Shown here: positions 53,701 through 62,996 of the stretch, piece by piece
Numbering within the stretch: the first letter of the stretch is position 1
Layout: every line of letters starts with the position of its first letter
Assembly (NCBI GenBank): GCA_004431415.1
Contig: QPMI01000062.1
Coordinates: forward strand, 310,001-374,000
DNA: 64,000 nt
Direction of reading: 5' to 3'
From: Cyanophora paradoxa
Lineage: Eukaryota > Glaucocystophyceae > Cyanophorales > Cyanophoraceae
Notes under the pieces: generated by a model
The model's database searches: none
The model's input: the letters and a program-made list of their open reading frames with translations, nothing else
Told to the model about the DNA's origin: nothing
Made by a program: the position numbers and the translations under genes

Positions 53701-55208
53701 CATCCTCTACGCCTCGGACGGCCTCCAGCGCCTCACCGGCTTCTCAGCCGGCGAGCTCCTCTGCCGGCCCCTCGCCGCCCTCCAGGGCGGGGCCCGCGGG
53801 GCCGTGCAGGGCGCGGAGCTCGCGGAGGCGGCGGCGCAGGCGCGCCTCGACGGCGTGCTGCGCCTCGCGGAGGTCGTCTGCGTGCGCAAGGACGGGCGGC
53901 CGTTCTGGGCGCTGGCGTGCCTGCAGCCGGTGAGGGACAGCGGGGAGCGGACGACGGGCCTCGTGCTCGCCCTCATGGACGTCACGGGCCTCAAGCGCCC
54001 GGGCTTCCGTCCCGACGACTCCTTCATCGCGTGCGCCCCGCCGCCGGCCCGCTCGCTGGGCCCCGCCTCACACCCTCGCCCCGCAGGTCGTACACCGGCC
54101 TGAGCGGCGGCGAGGACGGAAGCGGCGGCTCAGGCGGCTTCCCCCCCGCCTACCAGAGCGGCGCCTTCAACTTCTCGCGCTTCAAGGCCCGCCGCGCCCC
54201 TCCTCCGCCCCCGCCAGGCCCGAAACCCTCCTCTGACCTCCCCCGCAGAACCTCTCGGCGCAACAGCCGTCCTCGCCGGAGGGGGCGGGTGAGGCGGAGG
54301 CGGAGGGCGGGGGCGCCGGCGGGGCGCACCACGGGCGGCTGCTGCAGGCGCTGGCGTCGCTGCTGGCGATGGCGCTCTCGACGCTGCTGGTGACCAACGG
54401 GGCCGACGACGACTACCGCATCGCCTTCACCACCCCTGGCTACCAGATGGCGCGCCCCTTCGAGCCCCGCGCCCCCGCACACACTCCGGGCCCGGCTGAC
54501 GGCGGCGGCGGCGCGCAGATGACGGGCTACTCGAAGCGGGAGCTGCTCGGCAAGAACTGCCGCATGCTGCAGGGGCGCGACACGGACCGCGCCGCCTGCC
54601 GCCTCCTCAAGCGGCACCTCGCGTCGGTGCGCGCGGCGGGCCGGGCCGTGCCGGGGGCGCGTGCGTGCGTGCCGACGCGGGCGGCAGGGCGAGCGGAGCG
54701 TGCTGGCCGAGCTGGTCAACTACCGCAAGGACGGCGGCGCCTTCGTCAACCTGATGCACATCGTCCCCATCCCGTCCCCCTCTGGACAGGCCAGCCCCCC
54801 CGCCCTCCCCCGCCCCGCGCCCCGCGCCGCCCCGTGCGAGGCCGCGCGAAGGTCACTCGATACGTGTCGGTCCACACGGATGTCACCGCGTTCGCTGCGC
54901 CCCGCCCGGGGCCCCCCGCCCCGACGCCCCCCGGTGCCTGGCCCGGTGAGCGCTTCCCCTCGCCGTCCCGCAGAGCCTCCCTAGCGCGGGGCGGCGACCC
55001 TCACGAGTCGCCCCGCGCGCAGCCCCAGCCCCAGCCCCAGCCCCCGTACAACCCCCAGCCCCAGTACCCGTCCCCGCCTCCGCCCCGGGGGCAAGCCCCG
55101 GCGCCAGCCCCCCCGAGGGCGGCGGAGCGTGAGATGAACGCCGGCCGCGGCGAGCGCGACGCTTTCGGTTGCGACCTCGCCACGCGAATGGACGTTTCTC
55201 CAGCCTAA
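50738..55208 (+). CDS. bHLH transcription factor with two LOV/PAS domains (putative blue-light sensor)
   Basis: The gene starts MRHETRGGLAQPQPGQMPME. After a Pro/Ser-rich region comes a bHLH domain. Its basic region RGHSEIERNRREAINDRI has His5-Glu9-Arg13, typical of CACGTG binders. Helix 2 and the leucine-rich extension follow across introns (NKTSILGTAVEQLTTLVLEN, SLKMELDQLQRELSKL). A long Ser/Gly/Asn-rich linker leads to a LOV-like PAS (about 53579-53996: GPLILYASDGLQRLTGFSAG, then VRKDGRPFWALACLQPV, GLVLALMDVTGLK) lacking the photoactive Cys. A second LOV (about 54330-54890) reads FTTPGYQM, MTGYSKRELLGKNCRMLQGR (flavin-adduct Cys), NYRKDGGAFVNLMHIVPIPS and VTRYVSVHTDVT. The tail is Gln/Pro-rich, with the stop at 55206-55208. 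The expected role is a flavin-based blue-light receptor that binds E-boxes in the nucleus, functionally like aureochromes (bZIP-LOV). Several introns start with GC (51787, 54187, 54450). Confidence 0.85.
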
Positions 55209-55729
55209 GTGTAAGATATCCGTGTAGCGGGGCGCGCGGGCATGCAGTCAGGCTGCCCCGGCCCCCGTTTGAGGCGTTCCACTGCTGCGCTCCAAGGCCC
55301 ACTGTGCCCCCTCCAAGCTCCAGACTAGCTATTTATTTGAATTGCAGGATAGCGAGCGCGTAGGACAGGCACAGATTATTTGTAGCGTTAGGTCGGGCCC
55401 GTTGCCAGAGTTGAAAAGACCTTGCGAGATCGATATTCGAAAGTACCTAGAGCAACTTGGCAAGTCAGAGATGTAACCTTTTCTTTTGAAACTGCAGCTG
55501 AATCCAGGATCCGGACATCCCTTCAAGAGCCCCTTTCTTTGAAGTCCCGACGTCTTGAGCTTCAATTGCCGCTATTATTATCAATTTCTTCTCGATTTGC
55601 ATTATTCCCTTTTTTGCTGTTAGTTTAACTAGGAGCGTGCCTTGCTCGGTGAGATGTGAGCGTCTATCGAAAACAGGCTGCCTACCGTAGCACAGCACGC
55701 ACGACTGTGCATGTGGGAGCGAGGGGGAC
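55209..55729. other. intergenic, convergent 3' ends of bHLH-LOV and coiled-coil genes
   Basis: These 521 bp are AT-richer, with T-rich tracts at 55480-55625, and no supported coding frame. This is probably the 3' untranslated DNA of both genes. Confidence 0.5.
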
Positions 55730-58700
55730 TCACTGCGCGGCGGCCACGGAGCGGCGGGCGGAGGAGGGCCGGGGCGGGGCGGGGGCGCCCCGCGGCGTGG
55801 AGGCCTCGGGGGCGAGGGGCCGGAGGACGGCCACGCGCTCGGGGGCGGCCAGCGCGACGGGCAGCAGGAGCCGCAGCGCCGCCGCGCCGGCCGCCTTGAC
55901 GCGCACACCGGCGGCGGCCTTCGCCTCGGCGGCGGCGGCGGGGCTGGGGAGGAGGAGGAAGGCCTGGTCGCCCTGCGGGTCGAGCAGGCAGGGGGCGCCG
56001 GGGGGCAGGCCCCGCAGGCCGCGCAGGGCCTCCCGCAGGCCCCCGCCTCCCGCGCCCCGTTCAGCGGCACCGCCTGCCCCCGCCGCGCCCGTCGGCCGCC
56101 CGCTCGCTCGCGCCGGCCTTGGGCGGGGCGGGCGGGCGGGGCGGGGCGCACCACGAGGGCCTCCCGCTCCTCCTTCGTCAGCTCCGCGTACGACGCCGGC
56201 GCCCCCCGCGGCCTGCCCCGGGCCCGTGAGCCGCGGGCGGCGGACTGGGGACTGGGGCGGAGAGGGCGGCGCACGAGACGAGGGCGGCGGCGGCGGAGCC
56301 GGGGGCGAGGGCGGGGCGGGGAGCTCGCGGAAGAGGCCGACGCGGGCGCGGCGGGCGGGGGCGGGGGCCTCGCCGGGGTACGCGAAGGAGGGGCGGGGGC
56401 GGGAGGCCGGTGGCGGGTCGAGGGGACCTCGAGGGAGAGGGGCACCTCGCCCCGCGCCACGCGCCGCAGCAGCGCGCAGCAGCACGCCCCGCTCCGCCCC
56501 GCCCCGCACCGGCACCGCCCCGCCGACGCGCACCCCGGCGCGCCCCCGCCCGCCCCCTTCTCCGCCTCCTCCCCCTCCGCGGGGGCCCGCGGGGAGGCCT
56601 TCAGGGGCCCCTCCTCGCGGCCGGCGGGCGCCGCGGGGGCGGCGTGCTGCTGGAGGGCGCGGAGGGGCAGGCGGGGCACGCAGGCGGGGCGGGGCGGGGC
56701 GGGCAGGGCGGCCCGCAGCCGCTCCCCCTCGCCCTCCTCGGCCGCCGCGATGAGCTCCTCCCGCAGCTGCCGCGAGAGCGACGCCGCCGAGGCCCGCCCG
56801 GGGCCCTGCGCCGCCTGCCTCGCCCCCGCCGCACCGGCCGCGGGGCGCTCCTCGGGGGTCGCGGGAAGGGGCACGTCCGGCGCGAAGTGCACGCGCTGCC
56901 GCCCCGGGCCCCGTGAGGCGGCGCGGGGCGGAGTGTGGGGCGGGCTCATGAGGGCAGGCGGACCTTCGGCTCGTGGGCGGGCGCGGCGGCCTGCGCGGGC
57001 GCGCCGGCCTCCGCGGCGGCCTCGGCGGGGCCCGGGTCGGAGATGGCCGCTGCTGCGGCGGCGGCGGCGGCGCGCAGGCGCTCCGCCTCGGTCTCGCTCT
57101 CCGCGAGCCGCGCCCGCAGCGCCTCCGCCTCCCGGCCCCGCCCCGCCGCCTCCTCCCGCGCCGCCGCCAGCGCCGCCTCCTGCGCCGCCCCGTCAGGCGG
57201 GGCCGGCGGGGCGGGCTGCGCCCGGGGGCCGCACCGCGGCGGCGGCGCGCGCCTGGGCCTCCTGGGCGGCCGCCTCGCGCGCGCACTGCGGGGCCGGCGT
57301 GAGGAGCGGGGCGCCCCGGAGCGGTGGGGAGGGGGGGGCCCACCAGGTCCTGGAGGAGGGCCTCGAGCCGCTCGGCGCGCGCCCGCTCCTGCTCGAGCTC
57401 CCCGCGGGCCGCCGCGAGGGCCGCCTCGGCGCGGGCCCCGGCGGGCTTCGCCCCGCCAGCTCGTCCCGCGCCGCGGCCGCCTCGCGCCGGGCGAGCGAGG
57501 CGCGCGCGCAGGCCGCCGCCAGCTCCCCCGCGCCGCCTCCATCTGCTCCTCCACCGCCGCCGCCGCCCCCCGCGCCCACTCCACGTCCGCCCGCAGCGCC
57601 CCCGCCTCCCGCTCTGCCACCTCCGCCCGCGCCCGCGCCGCCTCCGCAGCCGCGGCTGCCTCGGCGCCCGCCCCGCGGGCCGCCTCGAGCTCCGCCCGCA
57701 GCGATTCCGCCTCCTGAGCCGCCGCCTCCGCGGCCGCTGCAGCCTCGGCGCCCGCCCCGCGAGCCGCCTCGAGCTCCGCCCGCAGCGATTCCGCCTCCTG
57801 AGCAGCCGCCTCCGCGGCCGCTGCAGCCTCGGCGCCCGCCCCGCGAGCCGCCTCGAGCTCCGCCCGCAGCGATTCCGCCTCCTGAGCCGCCGCCTCCGCG
57901 GCCGCTGCGGCCTCGGCGCCCGCCCCGCGAGCCGCCTCGAGCTCCGCCCGCAGCGATTCCGCCTCCTGAGCCGCCGCCTCCGCGGCCGCTGCAGCCTCGG
58001 CGCCCGCCCCGCGAGCCGCCTCGAGCTCCGCCCGCAGCGATTCCGCCTCCTGAGCAGCCGCCTCCGCGGCCGCTGCGGACTCGGCGCCCGCCCCGCGGGC
58101 CGCCTCGAGCTCCGCCCGCAGCGATTCCGCCTCCTGAGCAGCCGCCTCCGCGGCCGCTGCGGACTCGGCGCCCGCCCCGCGGGCCGCCTCGAGCTCCGCC
58201 CGCAGCGATGCCGCCTCCTGAGCCGCCGCCTCCGAGCGCGCATTTGTCTCTGCGGACCTCGCGAGCGCGCGCGCGGCCTCCGCGCGGGCAGCCTCGAGCT
58301 CCGACGCGAGGGAAGCGGCAGAGGCGTCGCCGGCGTGGACGGCCGCCAGCGCGGCCGCCACCGCCTCCTCCGCCCTCGCGCAGGCCCCCGGGCAGCCGCC
58401 GCCTCCGAGTCCCGCTCCCCGCGCAGCCCGTCGAGCGCAGCGCGCGCCGCATCCGCCTCCCTCTCCGCCGCCGCCGCCCGCGCCTCAGCCGCCGCCGCGC
58501 GCGCCGCCGCCGCCTCGGCCGAGGCCCGCGCCTCGTCGCGCGCCGCCTCGAGCTCAGCGCGCACGGCCGCCGCCGCCCGCTCGGCCTCGGCCGCGCGCCC
58601 GCCGGCGGCCTGCAGGCGGCCCTCGGCGGCCTGGGCGCGGGCGAGGGCGAGGCGGGCTCCGGCGGCCACGGCGTCGGCGCGGCCCTCGGCGGCGCCGGCA

Positions 58701-59924
58701 GCGCCCCGCGCGAGCATCGCCCCCGCCGCGGCGGCGTCGGCGCGCCCCGCGGCGGCGGCCAGCGCCTCGCGCAGCGCCTCCGCCTGCGCGCGCGCCTCCG
58801 CGAGCGCGAGCTCGGCCGCCCGCGCGCGCTCCCCCGCCCCCATCGCCTCCTGCCGCGCGCCGCCCAGCTCCTGCGCCCCGGAGGCCCCTCGGCGGGCGCC
58901 CCGGTGGCAGGGCCGGCGTGGCGGTGCGGGGCTGACCTGCTCGCGGGCCGCGAGCTCCTCGCGCAGCTGCCGCACATCGCACATCGCCGCCTCCTGCGCC
59001 AGCGCGCGCGGTGTCAGCGGGAGACGCTGGGCCGCTCTGGGGGCGAGACGCGCCAGGAGGGCCCCGAGCAGAAGTTGACGAGCTGCGCGGCCTGCGCGCG
59101 CCGGGGCGGTCGGTCGGCCGCTGGCGCGGGCGGCGCGAGGGCGAGCGCGGGGCCGCGCCTCGGCGGACTTGGCGCAGGCGGCCTCCGCCCGGCGCTGCGA
59201 CTCGAGCTGCGGAGGCGCCGTTGGGCGGGGCGCGCGAGAGAGCGCGCGAGGCGCCAGCGCGCACGAGCTCGTCGATCTCCGCCGATAGACACGCCTCGAC
59301 GGCGATGCCCTCCGCGGCAGCCCGCGCCTCGCCGTCCCGCGCCTGCTCCAGCCGCCGCTCCGCATCCGCCAGCCTCCGGCTCTGCGCCCGCCGCGTGAGG
59401 CCTCGACGATTACGTGTCAGAGGGAAGAGTGCGGCACCAGCTCTGCATTCCGCACGGCGAGCGGGGCGTCTAGTTCCACCTGCATGCCCCCTCGTGAGCT
59501 GAGCGGGGGAGCGAGCGGGACCCAACGAAGAGCTCACCTGTCGCGCCTCCGAGGCTCGGCGGGCCGGGGGCGGGACCATGCTCGCGCCGACCACGATGCC
59601 GCTCAGAGCAGGACCGCAGCGCCGCATCCGCTCGTACGCTAGAGTGGACTTCAGACGGTCGTTCTCGGCCCTCAGCGTCTCGGCCTGTTCACAACAAGGG
59701 TCGCATGCAGCAGACTTTCACCACAGCAAGAGCAGAGGCACCTGGACCAGCGCTTCGCGGTGCGCTGCTTGGTACGAAAGGAGGAGCTCCTGAGTTGCGC
59801 GGTGTGCATCCACCTCGGCCAGGCGACGCATACGCTCACGCTCCGCCTCTTCCGCAGCCAGCCGGTTGCGCAGTGACGCGATTTCGTTCATGAGCTCGCG
59901 TGAGTCTCTACTAGCTTCAGCCAT
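55730..59924 (-). CDS. long coiled-coil protein with seven 28-residue repeats
   Basis: The start ATG is at 59924-59922: MAEASRDSRELMNEIASLRN then RLAAEEAERERMRRLAEVDA. The next exons give CEQAETLRAENDRLKSTLAY and MRRCGPALSGIVVGASMVPP. Long Ala/Glu/Arg coiled coil follows. At 58248-57661 it contains seven tandem 84-bp units, each encoding 28 residues of the type AQEAESLRAELEAARGAGAE plus AAAAAEAA, which is four heptads. The C-terminal part is Pro/Arg-rich, ends in a compact Leu/Ala-rich block (LREALRGLRGLPPGAPCLLD, AGAAALRLLLPVALAAPERV), and stops at 55732-55730. No family is recognised. A structural or tethering role is inferred from the coiled coil only. Exon joins outside the repeat are approximate because several frames are open. 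Confidence 0.55.
57661..58248. repeat. seven tandem 84-bp units inside coiled-coil gene
   Basis: Units start at 57661, 57745, 57829, 57913, 57997, 58081 and 58165. Each begins TCGGCGCCCGCCCCGCG and differs from its neighbours by only a few bases. The period is exactly 84, so the reading frame and the heptad register of the minus-strand protein are kept. Alternating variants (GCAGCC versus GGACTC before the unit start; CCGCCG versus CAGCCG) suggest recent copying by slippage or unequal exchange. Confidence 0.95.
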
Positions 59925-60364
59925 GACAAGCTCCTCTCTGCCGCGCAACTGCGCGTTTGCTAAATGTGCTGAGCGCTTGCGTGGCGTTGAAGTGAAGCGA
60001 GCCGTTCAAATGCAACGTACCCCGACCGTAACCTGTACCCCATTCCAAGATTCGAAAGCACAGTGTTGCCACTCCACTACGTACACAGCAGTGGAACTCC
60101 AGATGCACGCGCACTTCGGCTGGCCTGCTCTGAGCCCGAAATGCAGTCAGACTTGGGCGGACGCGCAGCCGTAGCCGGCGCCCGCGCCGACGGAGCCTCG
60201 GGGAAAGATAAGCTTTAAGTAGAAGCTGGAATTCGACAAATGCGGCCTTGAGCCGCTTCCCATGGGGGCCTCTCGCATCTGAAGCGTTCGAGTTACATGC
60301 CCTGCTCAGCTGGGCGCGCGCGTACGGGAGTGGACGTGGAGCGTGCCGCAATGCGCCTAGTCGG
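59925..60364. other. divergent intergenic region
   Basis: These 440 bp separate the start of the coiled-coil gene (-) from the proposed start of the hypothetical gene (+). No repeats or RNA genes are seen. Confidence 0.4.
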
Positions 60365-61372
60365 ATGGTCGTAGATTTCCGGGATTCCGAGCAATGGATG
60401 CACAAGGTACGCGGTCTTTTTCGTGGCCGGATCTCGCCGCTTTGTCCGTCCCGCGGCTACGCTGCACAATCCGACGTACGCGCGGCAGGATCGGGTTCGT
60501 CGTGCGGCGCGGGGCGGTTAGGCGGAGCTGGAGGGCCCCCTCCCGATACGGCGGCGCTCACCGATGAGGACTGGCTGAAGCTCGTCGACGGGACGCACCC
60601 GCTGTACGCCCACCCGCTGCCCGGCTTCGGGCTCGGTGAGGAGTTCTGGGGCGGCGTCGACCCGGGCGCGCCCGTCTCCGGCGGCCCGGGCAGCGCGCCG
60701 CGGGGGCCGGAGCTGCAGCTGCCCGGCGGCGCGTGGGGCGCCCCCTCCTTCTACAGCAACGTCAGCAGCTGGGCCGCCGCCTCCAACCTCGGGGGCCCCG
60801 TCGGCCTCCCCCCGGGCGAGAGCCTGCGGCCTCTCCCGCGCCCGGGCCCCGCCCCGTATGGGCGTCCGGGGGGCAGCTCGCCCCACGAGACCGAGGTGGG
60901 CCGGCTCCCGCGGGCGGCGCCCGGCGGGGCAGAGGCGCCGGCGGCGGGGGAGGGCCCGTACGGGCGGGAGGTGGAGGCGGCGGCGGCGCGGCTGGCGGCG
61001 CACATCAACCGGGAGCGGCTGCTGAAGGGCTCGCGGCGCGGCTCGCACAGCTCGACGTCGAGCGCGCGGGTCAGCACGCAGCTCGGCGAGGCCGCCGCCG
61101 GAGGCGGAGGCTGCTGCCCCGCCCGCCCCAGCATCGCCCTCTCGGTGCTCAGCGGCTGCACGGCCGGCGAGGCGCCCGACGCTGCGGCGACCTCCGACCG
61201 CGAGGCCGCGCCGGGCGGCCTCGAGGCGGCGGTGGAGCTCGAGGAAGCGGAGGCCCGGCGGGAGGCCGCCCCCGCGTCCCCGTCCCGCATCCCGATCCAC
61301 CGCCGCCGCCCATCGCGGACGGGCGCCGGCCAGAGAGCCCCGGGGCGATCACGAGGAGCCCGCCGCGGGTGA
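60365..61372 (+). CDS. hypothetical protein, Ala/Gly/Pro-rich
   Basis: I recognise no family. The proposed start is ATG at 60365 (MVVDFRDSEQWMHK), followed by an intron from GTACGCGG near 60407 to an acceptor near 60530; exact acceptor unknown. The main exon reads DTAALTDEDWLKLVDGTHPL, YAHPLPGFGLGEEFWGGVDP, SFYSNVSSWAAASNLGGPVG, EVEAAAARLAAHINRERLLK, GSRRGSHSSTSSARVSTQLG and EAEARREAAPASPSRIPIHR. It is open to 61372. A further exon may exist downstream (SELKVETLRVYAGRSGVVGG, SAGVSTQLAIGEAAAGGS, to about 61600), since the VSTQL...GEAAAGG words repeat there in another frame. If so, the stop at 61370-61372 lies in an intron. Confidence 0.45.
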   Translation: MVVDFRDSEQWMHKVRGLFRGRISPLCPSRGYAAQSDVRAAGSGSSCGAGRLGGAGGPPPDTAALTDEDWLKLVDGTHPLYAHPLPGFGLGEEFWGGVDPGAPVSGGPGSAPRGPELQLPGGAWGAPSFYSNVSSWAAASNLGGPVGLPPGESLRPLPRPGPAPYGRPGGSSPHETEVGRLPRAAPGGAEAPAAGEGPYGREVEAAAARLAAHINRERLLKGSRRGSHSSTSSARVSTQLGEAAAGGGGCCPARPSIALSVLSGCTAGEAPDAAATSDREAAPGGLEAAVELEEAEARREAAPASPSRIPIHRRRPSRTGAGQRAPGRSRGARRG

Positions 61373-61600
61373 CGGCCGCGTGGCCGCCGCCTGCCTCGCC
61401 GCCGCCGCCGCCGAGCGCGGCGCCGCCTCTCCCCGCGGCCCTCTCGGAACTGAAGGTGGAGACCCTGCGCGTGTACGCCGGCAGGAGCGGCGTCGTGGGC
61501 GGCCTCTCCCGCGGCCGCCTGCGATCCGCCGGAGTCAGCACGCAGCTTGCGATCGGCGAGGCCGCCGCCGGAGGCTCCGGCCCCGCCCGCCCCAGGGAAT

Positions 61601-62996
61601 GGAACTTTGAAATTGAAATTCGCATATGCGTCACGGTCATGATTGCCCAGCCCGGCCCCGAGGGGCCGCGGCCCCGACGGACGCCAGGCGGCCGCTCGAG
61701 GCTCGAGCCACCGGTACCGGGGCGCCCGGCCGGGGCCCGGGGGCCCGGGGTGACCTCCGGATCCGAGCCTCGGGGCCCCGGCCCCAGGCCCAGGGCCTCA
61801 CTACAGCTGAGCTCGAGTCGGGCCTGCTGAGGGCCTGTGCCGCAGTGCCGCGGTGCCACGCCGTGACAGTGGCAGTCCCACTGGGCCACAGAGCCTGCCA
61901 GGCTGCCACTATAGTGCGCACCGTGGCACCGTGGCACCGTGGCACTGCGGCATGCCATGATGCACGTGCCACGGCCCCCGGGGCCCGGGCCCACACATTT
62001 ACAGCCGCTGAGCTGCAGTGAGTGCCGCCGCGCGCGGCGGCCTCATCGGGGCGGCCTTCCAAGTTCAAACTCAGTGACTTGAAAGCCAATGTGCAAGTGA
62101 TCATGATGATGATCATGATCACCTACCAGTACATCATGATCACGGAGTTAGTCTGCAGCCTGGCAGCTGGCGTGGCCTAAAGCTACTAGCTAGCCGCTGA
62201 GCGCTATCGAGGCTATCGCTATCGATATATTTAGCTAACGAAGGCGCTACGTAATATACGACACTATGCACACTAAATAGCTGCCTATAGCTAGTCACGA
62301 TAAACGACGTGACTGCTGAATAACTTAGAAATACGATGCCATGATGATCAGAACACTGAGCCATGCATACGCCAATGTGACATGTGTACACATGATGCAC
62401 TAATCAGAACGTGGCCTAGATCAGGGGCAAAACGAAGAGAACAGATCAGCAAATTCAGAGGAGGGACATTAGCCACGCCGCTACTAGCCTAGTAGGCTAT
62501 GGGGGACATTGATCATGACCAACGTTGGCGATGCGAGGCGAGCGGACTTCTGGTCCTAAAGCTTGGGATCTAAAGAAACGGGATCCTGATGATGGAAAAA
62601 GAAACTCGAGATCAAAGTTCGTCACCGAAAACTGGACCGGAGGTTCGAATTCAGCGCTTTGATTCGGAAAGGGGCCGCAGCGGAAGATGGGTTGCGCTCG
62701 AGAAATGCCGCTAAGGAGGCGGCTCGCGGTTGTACGGGGGTGCCGGGGACCCCGCCGCGGGCCCCGATCGCGACGTCGATGTCCTGGGAAGAGTGGCGGC
62801 GCATCCGGAGGCGCCGGCGGCGCGAGGGAAGCGGCTCGAGGGGACTTCCTCCCGGGCCCAGGCGCCCTCCGGGGCGTGCCCGTGGGGGGCGGCGGGCCGG
62901 GCTCCCGGCGCCGGCGCCGAGCTCGAGGGCGCGTGCGCTTGGCCATGCGAGCTCGAAGAGAAGGGCGGCAGGTGGAGCGCGCTCAGCTGCCACGCG
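61601..62996. other. gene-poor region with GTGGCAC repeats and GATCATGATC palindromes
   Basis: No gene is supported. From about 61840 to 61975 GTGCCGC/GTGGCAC/GTGCCACGG words alternate on both strands (ACCGTGGCACCGTGGCACCG within it), giving strong hairpin potential. From 62095 to 62150 the sequence is rich in TGATCATGATGATGATCATG. From 62150 to 62500 it is AT-rich with CTAGCTAGC, TATCGCTATCGATATA and similar short palindromes. From 62650 to 62996 it returns to GC-rich sequence with a short open frame (MSWEEWRRIRRRRRREGSGS on +) that I do not call. Confidence 0.55.

Noticed and set aside
54444-54518. AT-AG intron starting ATGGCG after TACCAG in the second LOV domain
   Set aside because: It would give YQMTGY, one residue too short for LOV spacing; a GC donor after CAG-ATG gives PGYQMMTGYS, matching the family.
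57193-58977. Minus and plus frames of 500-900 codons over the 84-bp repeat region (Gly/Arg- or Pro/Arg-rich products)
   Set aside because: The frame giving the heptad coiled coil (AQEAESLRAELEAARGAGAE type) is the only one with protein-like pattern; the others are by-products of the repeat.
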